Position numbers and translations under genes: made by a program. DNA of 64,000 bases from Alphaproteobacteria bacterium (lineage in GTDB: Bacteria; Pseudomonadota; Alphaproteobacteria; DSM-16000; Inquilinaceae), in assembly GCA_028284045.1 (NCBI GenBank), contig JANQSN010000057.1:37031-101030 (forward strand), in the 5' to 3' direction. Of the stretch, positions 41,911 through 50,408 are shown one piece after another (position 1 is the stretch's first letter; each line of letters opens with the position of its first letter). Under the pieces are notes generated by a model that worked only from the letters and a program-made list of their open reading frames with translations, was not told where the DNA came from and searched no databases.

Positions 41911-42988
41911 GGCGGCGACCCGCCGGCGACGGCGGCTGATCTATGGCGGGCTGGTCGGGTTCCTGCTGGTCCTGCCGCTGCTGGCGGAGGCGGCGGGCCA
42001 GGGCTTCTACATCAGCTTCGCGACGCGCGTGCTGATCCTGGCGCTGGCCGCGTCCAGCTTGAACCTGATCCTCGGCTATGGCGGCCTGGTCAGCTTCGGC
42101 CATGCGGCCTATGTCGGCATCGGCGGCTATGTCGTCGGCATCGCCTTCGTGCATGCGGGCGACGGAACGCCGATCCTCGGCCTCTTGCCCGGCGGCACGG
42201 ACGCGCTGGTGCTGCTCGCGGCGGCCATGGCCGTTTCCGGCCTGGTGGCGGCGGTGATCGGGGCGATCTGCCTGCGCACCCGCGGGGTCGCCTTCATCAT
42301 GATCACGCTGGCGTTTGCGCAGATGCTGTTCTTCTTCCTGGTGTCGCTGCGCCGCTACAATGGGGAGGACGGGATCGCCGTCTGGCAGCGCTCCACGCTG
42401 CCGGGGCCGCTCGACCTCAACGAGCCGGTGCAGTTCTACTATCTCGTCCTGGGGCTGCTGCTCGCCCTGCTCTACGGCCTGAACCGCTTGGTCGCCAGCC
42501 GGTTCGGCCGGGCGCTGCGGGCGGCGCGCGACAACGAAGGCCGCGCCCAGGCCCTCGGCTTCTCGACCTTCCGCTATCAACTGACCGCCTTTGTCTTGGC
42601 CGGGGCGGTAGCCGGTCTGGCCGGCGCGCTCCTAGTCAACGCCACCGGCTTCGTCGCGCCGTCCTATCTGCATTGGACCCGCTCGGGCGACCTGATCGTC
42701 ATGGTGGTGCTGGGCGGCATGGGTACGATCGCCGGGCCGACCCTGGGCGCGGCGGCGCTGATGGGCATGGAGGAGTTCCTGCCGGAGTTGATCGACGCTC
42801 TGCACGACGGCGCCGGCGACTACTGGAAAATCGTGCTGGGTCCGCTGCTGATCGTGATCGTGCTGTTCGCCCGGCGCGGCCTGGCCGGCGTGATCGAGGC
42901 GGCGGCCGGCGCCGGTGCCTTGCGCCTGCCGCGCCTTATCCCGCGCCGGCCCGGGCAGCCGCCGCGCCGCCGGCGCACGCGCCGATGA
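41903..42988 (+). CDS. HAAT-family permease, LivM type (second operon)
   Basis: 361 aa. N-I-L/L-N-L-I-L-G-Y-G-G-L-V-S-F-G-H-A-A-Y-V-G-I-G-G-Y is the LivM hallmark; the coupling loop is A-A-R-D-N-E-G-R-A-Q-A-L-G-F. A basic, proline-rich C-terminal tail (R-R-P-G-Q-P-P-R-R-R-R-T-R-R) is unusual and may be cytoplasmic. Its stop overlaps the following ATG (ATGA). Confidence 0.92.
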   Translation: MDEAATRRRRRLIYGGLVGFLLVLPLLAEAAGQGFYISFATRVLILALAASSLNLILGYGGLVSFGHAAYVGIGGYVVGIAFVHAGDGTPILGLLPGGTDALVLLAAAMAVSGLVAAVIGAICLRTRGVAFIMITLAFAQMLFFFLVSLRRYNGEDGIAVWQRSTLPGPLDLNEPVQFYYLVLGLLLALLYGLNRLVASRFGRALRAARDNEGRAQALGFSTFRYQLTAFVLAGAVAGLAGALLVNATGFVAPSYLHWTRSGDLIVMVVLGGMGTIAGPTLGAAALMGMEEFLPELIDALHDGAGDYWKIVLGPLLIVIVLFARRGLAGVIEAAAGAGALRLPRLIPRRPGQPPRRRRTRR

Positions 42989-43764
42989 CCGCCGACGCCG
43001 TCCTCAGGGCGCAAGGCCTGACCAAGCGCTATGGCGGGCTGGTCGCCAACGACCGCATCGACCTGGACGTGCGGGCCGGCGAGATCCACGCGGTGATCGG
43101 CCCGAACGGCGCGGGCAAGACCACGCTGATCGGCCAGTTGACCGGCGCGGTGCGCGCCAATGCCGGGCGCGTCCACCTGGCCGGCCGCGACGTCACGGCG
43201 CTGTCCCCGGCGCGGCGCGCCCGCCTGGGCCTCGCCCGCAGCTTCCAGATCACCAATGTCTTCGCCGGCTTCAGCGCGCTGGAGAACGTCGCCGTCGCCG
43301 CCCAGGCGCGGGCCGGCCACAGCTTCCGCTTCTGGGCGCCGGCCGACCGCGATGCCGACCTGAACGCCCGCGCCGCCGACGCGCTGGCCCAGGTGGGCTT
43401 GGGCCGGCTCGCCGACCGCCCCGCGGGCGCCCTGGCGCATGGCCAGAAGCGCCGATTGGAGATCGCCATGGCGCTGGTCCAGGCGCCGCGCGTGGTCCTG
43501 CTGGACGAGCCGATGGCCGGCACCGGGCCGGACGAGGCGGCGGACCTGCTGGCGCTGTTGGGCCAGCTGAAAGGCCGGCTTGCCATGCTGCTGGTGGAGC
43601 ACGACATGGACGCCGTGTTCTCGCTCGCCGACCGCATCACCGTCCTGGTGGAAGGTCGGGTGATCTCCGCCGGCGCACCGGAGGCGATCCGCCGCGATCC
43701 GGCGGTGCGGGCCGCCTATCTCGGCACCGACGAGGCTGCCCCCGGCGCGGCGGGTGCGCGGTGA
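42985..43764 (+). CDS. HAAT-family ATPase, LivG type (second operon)
   Basis: 259 aa from the ATG overlapping the permease stop. Walker A G-P-N-G-A-G-K-T-T, Q-loop region R-S-F-Q-I-T-N-V-F, Walker B R-V-V-L-L-D-E-P-M-A-G-T-G-P and H-loop V-E-H-D-M-D. The signature reads A-H-G-Q-K-R-R-L-E, again a LivG-type variant of LSGGQ. Coupled to the next gene by GTGA. Confidence 0.92.
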   Translation: MTADAVLRAQGLTKRYGGLVANDRIDLDVRAGEIHAVIGPNGAGKTTLIGQLTGAVRANAGRVHLAGRDVTALSPARRARLGLARSFQITNVFAGFSALENVAVAAQARAGHSFRFWAPADRDADLNARAADALAQVGLGRLADRPAGALAHGQKRRLEIAMALVQAPRVVLLDEPMAGTGPDEAADLLALLGQLKGRLAMLLVEHDMDAVFSLADRITVLVEGRVISAGAPEAIRRDPAVRAAYLGTDEAAPGAAGAR

Positions 43765-44474
43765 GCCCGCTGCTCCTCCACATCCAGGACCTGCATGCCG
43801 GCTATGGCGGCACACCGGTGCTGTTCGGGGCCTTCCTGGCGATCCATGAGGGCGAGGTCGTGTCGCTGATGGGCCGCAACGGCATGGGCAAGACGACGAC
43901 CGTGCGCGCCGCAATGGGGCTGGTCCCGCCCAGCGGCGGGATCATCCGCTTCGCCGGGCGGCCGCTGGCGGGGCTGCCGGCCCACCGCATCGCGGCCGCC
44001 GGCATCGGGCTGGTGCCGGAAGGCCGGCAGATCTTCCCCAATCTGACGGTGCGCGAGAACCTGGTGGCCACCATGGCCAACCGCCATGGCGTGGCCGAGC
44101 CGTGGACGCTCGATCGGGTGCTGGGGCTGTTCCCGCGGCTGGCCGACCGGCTGTCCCATGCCGGGGCCCAGCTCTCCGGCGGCGAGCAACAAATGCTGGC
44201 GATCGGCCGGGCGCTGATGACCAATCCGCGCCTGCTGATCCTCGACGAGGCGACGGAGGGCCTGGCGCCGCTGATCCGTGAGGAGATCTGGTCGTGCCTG
44301 GCCGGGCTGAAGGCGGCGGGCCAGGCGATCTTGCTGATCGACAAGCATGTCGAGCGGATATTGCGCCTGGCCGACCGGCACTACATCATCGAGAAGGGCC
44401 GGATCGTCTGGTTCGGCGACGCCGCCGCCCTGGCGGCCGAACCGGACCTGCGCGACCGGTATCTCGGCGTCTGA
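43761..44474 (+). CDS. HAAT-family ATPase, LivF type (second operon)
   Basis: 237 aa from a GTG overlapping the LivG stop. Walker A G-R-N-G-M-G-K-T-T-T, signature L-S-G-G-E-Q-Q-M-L-A-I-G-R-A-L, Walker B L-L-I-L-D-E-A-T-E-G-L-A. H-loop position is I-D-K-H-V-E. Completes the importer; followed after 33 bp by the RAM-domain gene. Confidence 0.92.
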   Translation: MSPLLLHIQDLHAGYGGTPVLFGAFLAIHEGEVVSLMGRNGMGKTTTVRAAMGLVPPSGGIIRFAGRPLAGLPAHRIAAAGIGLVPEGRQIFPNLTVRENLVATMANRHGVAEPWTLDRVLGLFPRLADRLSHAGAQLSGGEQQMLAIGRALMTNPRLLILDEATEGLAPLIREEIWSCLAGLKAAGQAILLIDKHVERILRLADRHYIIEKGRIVWFGDAAALAAEPDLRDRYLGV

Positions 44475-44507
44475 CACGCTGCCCGCCGTCTTCGGGAAAC
44501 CACCCGC

Positions 44508-44750
44508 ATGAAAGCGATCTTCGTCCTGGTCAAATGCGACCTCGGCACCGCCTATCAGGTCGCCGCCCAGATGGTCGACGAGATCGAAGAGATCTCAGAA
44601 GTCTACTCGATCAGCGGCACCTACGACCTGCTGATCAAATGCTATCTGGCCGAGGGCCGCGACATCGGCCATTTCGTCACCGGGGTGGTGCAGACCCTGC
44701 CCAACATCAAGGACACCCAGACCATCATCACCTTCAACGCGTTTTCCTGA
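44508..44750 (+). CDS. Stand-alone Lrp/AsnC ligand-binding (RAM) domain protein
   Basis: 80 aa consisting only of the alpha/beta RAM domain: M-K-A-I-F-V-L-V-K-C-D, E-I-S-E-V-Y-S-I-S-G-T-Y-D-L-L-I-K-C and V-Q-T-L-P-N-I-K-D-T-Q-T-I-I-T-F are the effector-binding and oligomer strands of Lrp proteins. There is no DNA-binding HTH. Such stand-alone RAM proteins bind amino acids or similar ligands and may modulate full-length Lrp partners. Located in the transporter operon, so its ligand may be the imported solute. Confidence 0.85.
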   Translation: MKAIFVLVKCDLGTAYQVAAQMVDEIEEISEVYSISGTYDLLIKCYLAEGRDIGHFVTGVVQTLPNIKDTQTIITFNAFS

Positions 44751-44765
44751 GGCGGGGCCGCCGCC

Positions 44766-45656
44766 ATGGCCGAGCCTGAGACCGATCCGCAAGCGCGCGC
44801 CCGGCTGGATGCCGACTACAACCTGCGCGCCCGCCACCCGGACCACCTCGCCTATTTCGCCGCCTATGCCGAGGCGAGCCGCGACGCTCGCCGCCGCGCC
44901 CCCTGGCGGGAGCTGACCTATGGCGCGCATCCGCGGGCCGGGATCACGCTGTTTCCCGCCGACCCGGCGGCCCGGCCGCCCGACGGCGAAGCGCCGCCGC
45001 TGTTGGCCTTTCTGCATGGCGGGTACTGGCAGGCGCTGTCGCGCCAGGACTTCGAATTCCCGGGACCGGCCTTCGCCGCCCGCGGCATCGCCTTCGCCAC
45101 CATCGGCTATCCGCTGTGCCCGGACGTCTCCATGGCCACCCTGGCGGAACAGGTGCGCCATGCCCTGGTCTGGCTCTATGACGAGGCACCGGCGCTGGGC
45201 GTCGATCCGGAGCGGCTGTTCCTGGCCGGCCATTCCGCCGGCGGCCATCTGGCCGCGCTGATGGCCTGTACGGACTGGCCGGCGGTCGGCCATCCGGCGG
45301 GGCTGGTGAAAGGGGCGGCCGCGATCAGCGGCCTGTTCGACCTGGCACCGGTCGCCCGGTGCTATCTCAACGACGTCCTGCATCTCGACGAGGCGGCGGC
45401 GCGGGCCTTGAGCCCGATCCACGCCGTGCCGCCGCCGCCCGCCCCGCCGCTGCTGTTGAGCGTCGGCGGGCACGAAAGCGCGGCCTTCCACGACCAACAG
45501 GCGGTCTTCGCCGCGGCCTGGCGGGGCGCCGGCCACCTGGTGCGCGAAGTGGCGATGGCGGACCATCACCACTTCGACATTGTCCAGGCCTTGGGCGACC
45601 CGCAGTCGCCGCTGTTCGCGGCGGTGGCAGACCTTGTGCTGACTTTCGGCCATTGA
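44766..45656 (+). CDS. Arylformamidase-like alpha/beta hydrolase
   Basis: 296 aa. The oxyanion motif F-L-H-G-G-Y-W-Q is characteristic of kynurenine-formamidase-type hydrolases; nucleophile elbow A-G-H-S-A-G-G-H with its Ser, acid near V-G-G-H-E-S and His in A-D-H-H-H-F-D. The N-terminal R-A-R-H-P-D-H-L-A-Y-F-A-A-Y-A also fits the family. It hydrolyses N-formyl-arylamines or related esters/amides. No other kynurenine-pathway gene is nearby, so the true substrate may be the transporter's ligand. Confidence 0.8.
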   Translation: MAEPETDPQARARLDADYNLRARHPDHLAYFAAYAEASRDARRRAPWRELTYGAHPRAGITLFPADPAARPPDGEAPPLLAFLHGGYWQALSRQDFEFPGPAFAARGIAFATIGYPLCPDVSMATLAEQVRHALVWLYDEAPALGVDPERLFLAGHSAGGHLAALMACTDWPAVGHPAGLVKGAAAISGLFDLAPVARCYLNDVLHLDEAAARALSPIHAVPPPPAPPLLLSVGGHESAAFHDQQAVFAAAWRGAGHLVREVAMADHHHFDIVQALGDPQSPLFAAVADLVLTFGH

Positions 45657-45676
45657 GCGTCGTACGAGAACAGCTT

Positions 45677-45705
45677 TTGCCGATTAACGATTTGCTATCC
45701 ATTAT
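45677..45705 (+). promoter_or_regulatory. Sigma-70-like promoter of the small anchored-protein gene
   Basis: TTGCCG at 45677-45682 and CATTAT at 45700-45705 are separated by exactly 17 bp in a locally AT-rich gap, 61 bp upstream of the ATG at 45766. It is one of the clearest promoter-like pairs in this GC-rich window. Confidence 0.55.
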
Positions 45706-45765
45706 GCCCCTACCCTTGCACCGTTCGACGTCGGCGACGGGCGAACCTGCCGCGAGGAAACGGGC

Positions 45766-46077
45766 ATGGCGCAGAGCGAACAGATCGTCTTCACCGTTCT
45801 GGGGATGAACCAGCGCGGCGTCTGGGAACCGCAAGGCCAGGCGGAGGAGATGCACGCCGCGGTGTCGGCCGCCAAGAAGATGGCGGACACCAACCGGTTC
45901 AAGGGCGTCAAGGTCGACCAGACCTTCTACGACAAGGTCAACGGCCGAAAGGTGTCGAGCACGATCTTCGAGCATGGCGGGCCGCGCAAGGGCCCATCGC
46001 TGCTGCTGTGGCTCGCGCTGGCCGTCGTCGCCGGCGCCGCCAGCTTCGCGCTGACCTACGGCCTCGCCCTCTTCTGA
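45766..46077 (+). CDS. Small protein with C-terminal membrane anchor, function unknown
   Basis: 103 aa, GAGGAAA upstream. The first ~75 residues are soluble (I-V-F-T-V-L-G-M-N-Q-R-G-V-W-E-P near the start, then an alanine/lysine helix and V-D-Q-T-F-Y-D-K-V-N-G-R-K). One hydrophobic helix at ~80-102 ends two residues from the C-terminus, so it looks tail-anchored. It has its own promoter-like sequence and overlaps the convergent uxuB-like stop by 22 nt. No family recognised. Confidence 0.65.
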   Translation: MAQSEQIVFTVLGMNQRGVWEPQGQAEEMHAAVSAAKKMADTNRFKGVKVDQTFYDKVNGRKVSSTIFEHGGPRKGPSLLLWLALAVVAGAASFALTYGLALF

Positions 46078-47567
46078 TCGGCCGCGCCCTCGGCCCAGGC
46101 GGCCACCGTGGCGGCCGCCCCACGGTCGCGCAACGCCGTCAACGCTTCCGTCACCGTATCGATGAAGACTTGGTTCGCCGGTAGGTCCTGGCCGAACACG
46201 GCCTCGACCGCCGCCAACGCTTCGACGCGGGCGCGCGGTTGGTCGCCGGCCGCGGCGGCCCGGCGGCGCAGCAGGTCGGCCAGCGGGTCGCGGACATCGA
46301 TCGGCCGTCCCCGCTCGTCCATGCCGGCGACATAGCGCATCCAGGCCGCCACCGCGAGGCACAGCCGGCCGATCGGCAAACCGGCCGCGAGATTGTCACG
46401 AATGGTGCCCAGCAGGCGCTGCGGCAGCTTCTGCGACCCGTCCATGGCAATCTGCCAGGTGCGGTGGTGCAGCGCGGGGTTGGCGAAGCGCTCGATGATC
46501 GCCCCGCGGTAGGCGGCGATGCCCGCCACCCGGTCGAGGTCGAGCAGCGGCGACGCCTCCTCCTCCATCAGCCCCTCGACGAAGCGGCGAAAGGCGGGTT
46601 GGGCCACCGTTTCCGCGATGGTCTCGAAGCCGGCGAGATAGCCGAGATAGGCGAGCGCGGAGTGGCTGGCGTTGAGCAGGCGCAGCTTCGCCCGCTCCCA
46701 CGGGCCGACATCGTCCACCAGGTCGACGCCGGTCCGCTCCCAGGCCGGGCGGCCGGCGGCGAACCGGTCCTCCACCACCCACATGGAGAACGGCTCGGCG
46801 ACCACCGGTCCGGCGTCGGCCACCCCCAGCCGGTCGGCGACCCGCGTGCGGTCGTCGTCGGTGGTCGCGGGCACGATGCGGTCGACCATGGTGGCCGGGA
46901 AGGGCACCTGCGCGCCGATCCACTCCGCCAGCGCCGGATCGCGCGCCGCGGCGAGGTCCTGCACCAGCCGGCCCAGCAGCCGGCCGTTGTCCGGAAGATT
47001 GTCGCAGGCGAGCGGCGTGAACGGCGCGATGCCGGCGGCCCGGCGGCGCGCCAGCGCCTCGACCAGAAACCCCGGCGCCGTCACCGGCCGATCCGGCGTC
47101 GCCAGGTCCCGGACGATGCCCGGGTGGCCGCGGTCGAGCCGGCCGGTCGCCGGGTCGTGGCAATACCCCTTCTCCGTCACCGTCAGGCTGACGATGCGCG
47201 TCTCGGGCCGGGTCATCGCCGCCAGCAGCGCGGCCGGGTCTTCCGGCGCGACCAGGATCCCGCACAGGGTGCCGTTCACCGTCACGCCATCGTCGCCGGG
47301 CGCGCGGACCGCCTGGGCATAGAGCCAGCCCTGCGGCGCCAGCGCGTCGCGGGTGGCCGGGCTCTGCAGGCTGGCGCCCAGCACGCCCCAATCGGTCGCT
47401 CCGGTCGCCTCCATGGCGCGCTGGGTGTAGGCCAGCAGATGCGCGCGCGCGAAGGCGCCGAGGCCGAGATGCACGATGCCCGGGGTCAGCGCCCGCCGGT
47501 CGAACCCCGGCCGCCCGATGCCCGCCGGCAGGCCCGCCAGTGCCGCGTCTGAGAGCCGCGTGCTCAT
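46056..47567 (-). CDS. Mannitol-dehydrogenase-family hexuronate reductase (UxuB-like)
   Basis: 503 aa. N-terminal Rossmann part with H-L-G-L-G-A-F-A-R-A-H and S-L-T-V-T-E-K-G-Y-C, then C-D-N-L-P-D-N-G, V-D-R-I-V-P-A-T and the catalytic Lys/Asn region E-R-A-K-L-R-L-L-N-A-S-H-S. These fit fructuronate reductase (UxuB) best. In this operon with uxaC and uxaA, a tagaturonate reductase (UxaB) step would be expected, so substrate is open. Its start overlaps the dctM stop (ATGA). Last gene of the operon. Confidence 0.82.
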   Translation of the reverse strand: MSTRLSDAALAGLPAGIGRPGFDRRALTPGIVHLGLGAFARAHLLAYTQRAMEATGATDWGVLGASLQSPATRDALAPQGWLYAQAVRAPGDDGVTVNGTLCGILVAPEDPAALLAAMTRPETRIVSLTVTEKGYCHDPATGRLDRGHPGIVRDLATPDRPVTAPGFLVEALARRRAAGIAPFTPLACDNLPDNGRLLGRLVQDLAAARDPALAEWIGAQVPFPATMVDRIVPATTDDDRTRVADRLGVADAGPVVAEPFSMWVVEDRFAAGRPAWERTGVDLVDDVGPWERAKLRLLNASHSALAYLGYLAGFETIAETVAQPAFRRFVEGLMEEEASPLLDLDRVAGIAAYRGAIIERFANPALHHRTWQIAMDGSQKLPQRLLGTIRDNLAAGLPIGRLCLAVAAWMRYVAGMDERGRPIDVRDPLADLLRRRAAAAGDQPRARVEALAAVEAVFGQDLPANQVFIDTVTEALTALRDRGAAATVAAWAEGAADQKRARP

Positions 47568-48844
47568 CCCAGCCAGTCCACCAGCGTGAGCGAGACCGCC
47601 GGCACATAGGTGACCAGCATCAGGGCCACGACATGCGCGGCATAGAACGGCCAGATGGTCTTCAACGGCTCCTCGATCCGGACCTTGCCGACGGCGCAGC
47701 CGACGAACAACACCGAGCCGACCGGCGGCGTCACCAGGCCGAGGCCGAGATTCATGATCAGCATGATGCCGAACTGCACCGGCCCCATGCCGAGATCCGC
47801 CGCCACCGGCAGGAAGATCGGCGTGGTGATGACGATCAGCGGCGCCATGTCCATAAAGGTGCCGAGCAGCAGCAGGATCAGGTTGATCAGCAGCAGCAGC
47901 ACGAAGGGATTGTCGCTGACCCCCTGCAGCGCCTCGTACAGCATCGCCGGCACCTGGTTCATCGCCAGCATCCAGCCGAAGGCCATCGCCGCACCGATGA
48001 TCAGCAGCACCATGGCCGTCGTCTTGACGGCGGAGACCGTGGCCTCCAGGAAGGCCGACCAGGACAGCGACCGGTAGACCACGGCGGTGATCACCAGCGC
48101 ATAGAGGGCGGCGATGCCCGCCGCCTCCGTCGCCGTGAAGAAACCGAAGCGCACGCCGACGACGATGATCACCGCGGTGATCAGACCGGGGATGGCCAGC
48201 ACGAAGGCGATCAGCAGCGCCATCCAGCCGGGAAAGGTGCCGCGCGGATAGCGTCGGCGCACCGCGATTGCCCAGGTGACCGCCATCAGGCAGACCCCGA
48301 TCAGTAGCCCCGGCACGATCCCCGCCAGGAACAGCGACGCGACGGAGACCGTGCCGCCGGCGGCGATTGAGAACAGGATCAGGTTGTGGCTGGGCGGGAT
48401 GACCAGGCCGATGGTGGCCGACGTGACGGTGACGTTGACCGCGTAGTCGGGGTGATAGCCCTGCTCGCGCATCTTCGGGATCAGCACCGAGCCGAGCGCG
48501 GAAACATCCGCGACGGCGGAGCCGGACAGGCCGCCGAACATGACGCTGGAGGCGACATTCACCAGCCCGAGGCCACCGCGCAGATGGCCGATGGCCGCGA
48601 CGGCCAGATCGATCAGCCGGTCGGCGATGCGGCCCTTCAGCATCAGCTCCCCTGCATAGATGAAGCAGGGGATGGCCAGCAGCGAGAAGACGTTCATGCC
48701 CGAGGCGATGCGCTGCACCACCACCGTCGGCGGCAGGTCCATGACGAAGGCGCAGGCGAAGGCCGCCACGCCGAGGCAGATCGCCACCGGCACGCCCATC
48801 AGCAGCAAGACGGCGAAGCTGCCGAACAGAACGGTCAGCTCCAT
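47564..48844 (-). CDS. dctM: TRAP transporter large permease
   Basis: 426 aa with about twelve membrane segments from MELTVLFGS. DctM/SiaM features: G-V-P-V-A-I-C-L-G, F-G-G-L-S-G-S-A-V-A-D-V-S-A-L-G, P-P-S-H-N-L-I-L-F-S and late T-P-P-V-G-S-V-L-F-V. It is the sodium-coupled transport subunit. The longer upstream frame belongs to dctQ, with which it overlaps by 10 nt. Confidence 0.92.
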   Translation of the reverse strand: MELTVLFGSFAVLLLMGVPVAICLGVAAFACAFVMDLPPTVVVQRIASGMNVFSLLAIPCFIYAGELMLKGRIADRLIDLAVAAIGHLRGGLGLVNVASSVMFGGLSGSAVADVSALGSVLIPKMREQGYHPDYAVNVTVTSATIGLVIPPSHNLILFSIAAGGTVSVASLFLAGIVPGLLIGVCLMAVTWAIAVRRRYPRGTFPGWMALLIAFVLAIPGLITAVIIVVGVRFGFFTATEAAGIAALYALVITAVVYRSLSWSAFLEATVSAVKTTAMVLLIIGAAMAFGWMLAMNQVPAMLYEALQGVSDNPFVLLLLINLILLLLGTFMDMAPLIVITTPIFLPVAADLGMGPVQFGIMLIMNLGLGLVTPPVGSVLFVGCAVGKVRIEEPLKTIWPFYAAHVVALMLVTYVPAVSLTLVDWLG

Positions 48845-49386
48845 TCGCCGTCCCTCCCCGCGCTCGGCCCCACCGGACGGGCGAGGTCTCGCACCGCCAG
48901 CTCCGCGGAGAACAGGATCATCAGGGCGCCGGCCAGCGGGAACGGCAGATAGCGCAGACCCGTGGGCAGCCCGACGGTGGGGATGGTCTGGCTCCAGGTC
49001 GTCGCCACCATCTGGCTGCCATAAACCAGCAGCGCCAGGCCGAAGGCCGCGACCACGCCATGGCTGAACAGGCCGAGCGCCCGGGCGAGCCCCGCCGGCA
49101 GCGCGTCGCGGATGACGACCAGGCCGATATGCTGGCGGTAGCGAACGCCGATCGCCGCCCCGATCAGGCTGTACCAGAACATGATCAGGACCGATCCGGT
49201 CTCCGACCAATGCGGCGTGTCGTTCAGCACCCGCCGGGCGAACACGTGCCAGCCGACGATCAGCGTCATCGACAGCAGCCCCCCGGCGGACAGCCACAGC
49301 GCGATCCGGCTGATCCAGCCCAGCACCGGGGCCAGGCGGCACGCCGCCGCCGCCAGGGGCGGCGGCGCGCCATCCCCCGGCGTCAC
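48835..49386 (-). CDS. dctQ: TRAP transporter small permease
   Basis: 183 aa, four membrane segments, with V-F-A-R-R-V-L-N-D-T-P-H-W-S-E and R-Y-R-Q-H-I-G-L-V-V typical of DctQ. Starts 4 nt inside the dctP stop (ATGA). It supports the large permease in the tripartite transporter. Confidence 0.9.
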   Translation of the reverse strand: MTPGDGAPPPLAAAACRLAPVLGWISRIALWLSAGGLLSMTLIVGWHVFARRVLNDTPHWSETGSVLIMFWYSLIGAAIGVRYRQHIGLVVIRDALPAGLARALGLFSHGVVAAFGLALLVYGSQMVATTWSQTIPTVGLPTGLRYLPFPLAGALMILFSAELAVRDLARPVGPSAGRDGEWS

Positions 49387-50390
49387 GGCATCGCCTGGAT
49401 GCGATCGACCAGGTCCTGCAGCTCCGGCGTCGTCACGAACTGCTCGTAGACCGGGCCCATGGCGTCGATGAAGGGCTGCTTGTCGACCTCCTCCACGACC
49501 TCGTTGCCATTGGCCTCGACGACCTCGCGGCTGGCGGCCACCCGCTCATTCCAAAGATCGCGCATCCGGGGCACCGACAACGCCGCCGCCTTGGCGACCA
49601 GCTCCTGGTCCTCGGCGCTCAGGCCGTCCCAGACGATCTTCGACATCACCAGGATCTCCGGCGACAGCGAGTGCTGGTCGAGCGTGTAGTGCGGCGCCAC
49701 CTCGAAATGGCGGGTGCTCTCATAGGACGGCCAGTTGTTCTCCGCCCCGTCGATCACGCCGGTGCGCAGCGCGTCGTAGACCTGGCCGAATTCCATCGGC
49801 GTGGCGTTGGCGCCCAGCGCCTCGACCATCGAGACGAACAGGTCGGAGTTCTGCACGCGGATGCGCAGACCCTCCATGTCGGCCGGGCTGTTGATCGGCC
49901 GGACCGTGTTGTAGAAGGACCGCGCACCGCTGTCGTAGTAGGCAAGGCCGACCAGGCCATGCGGCTCCAGCGCCGCCATGATCTGCTGGCCGATCTCGCC
50001 GTCCATCGCGCGGTGCATGTGGTCGACCGAGCGGAAGATGTAGGGCAGCGACGGGATCGCCGTCTCCGGCACGATGTTGTTGAGCGGGGCCAGATTGACC
50101 CGGTTCATGTCCAGCGCGCCGATGATCGTCTGCTCGATGGTGTCCCGCTCCTCGCCGAGCTGGCGGCCGGGGTAGACCTCGATGGTGATGCGCCCGTTGG
50201 TCCAGCCGTCCAGCAGCTCGCCCATGTAGGCGACGGCCTGGACGGTCGGGTAGTCCTCCGCGTGGGTGTCGGCTGAGCGCAGCGTGATCTGGTCCTGCGC
50301 CAGCGCCGGACCGGATGCGGCGGCGAGGCCGAGGGCGGCGACGGCGGCGAGCGCCGCGCGGTCGAGCCCCTGTTTCTTCAGTATCGCCAT
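49383..50390 (-). CDS. dctP: TRAP transporter periplasmic binding protein
   Basis: 335 aa. Signal peptide M-A-I-L-K-K-Q-G... ending G-P-A-L-A-Q before D-Q-I-T-L-R-S-A-D. DctP elements: G-R-I-T-I-E-V-Y-P-G-R-Q-L-G-E-E-R, G-L-R-I-R-V-Q-N-S with the carboxylate-binding Arg, and G-V-I-D-G-A-E-N-N-W-P-S-Y. The E-N-N-W-P-S-Y segment and the operon setting point to a hexuronate ligand. Confidence 0.9.
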   Translation of the reverse strand: MAILKKQGLDRAALAAVAALGLAAASGPALAQDQITLRSADTHAEDYPTVQAVAYMGELLDGWTNGRITIEVYPGRQLGEERDTIEQTIIGALDMNRVNLAPLNNIVPETAIPSLPYIFRSVDHMHRAMDGEIGQQIMAALEPHGLVGLAYYDSGARSFYNTVRPINSPADMEGLRIRVQNSDLFVSMVEALGANATPMEFGQVYDALRTGVIDGAENNWPSYESTRHFEVAPHYTLDQHSLSPEILVMSKIVWDGLSAEDQELVAKAAALSVPRMRDLWNERVAASREVVEANGNEVVEEVDKQPFIDAMGPVYEQFVTTPELQDLVDRIQAMP

Positions 50391-50408
50391 GATGAACGTA
50401 TCCCTCCG

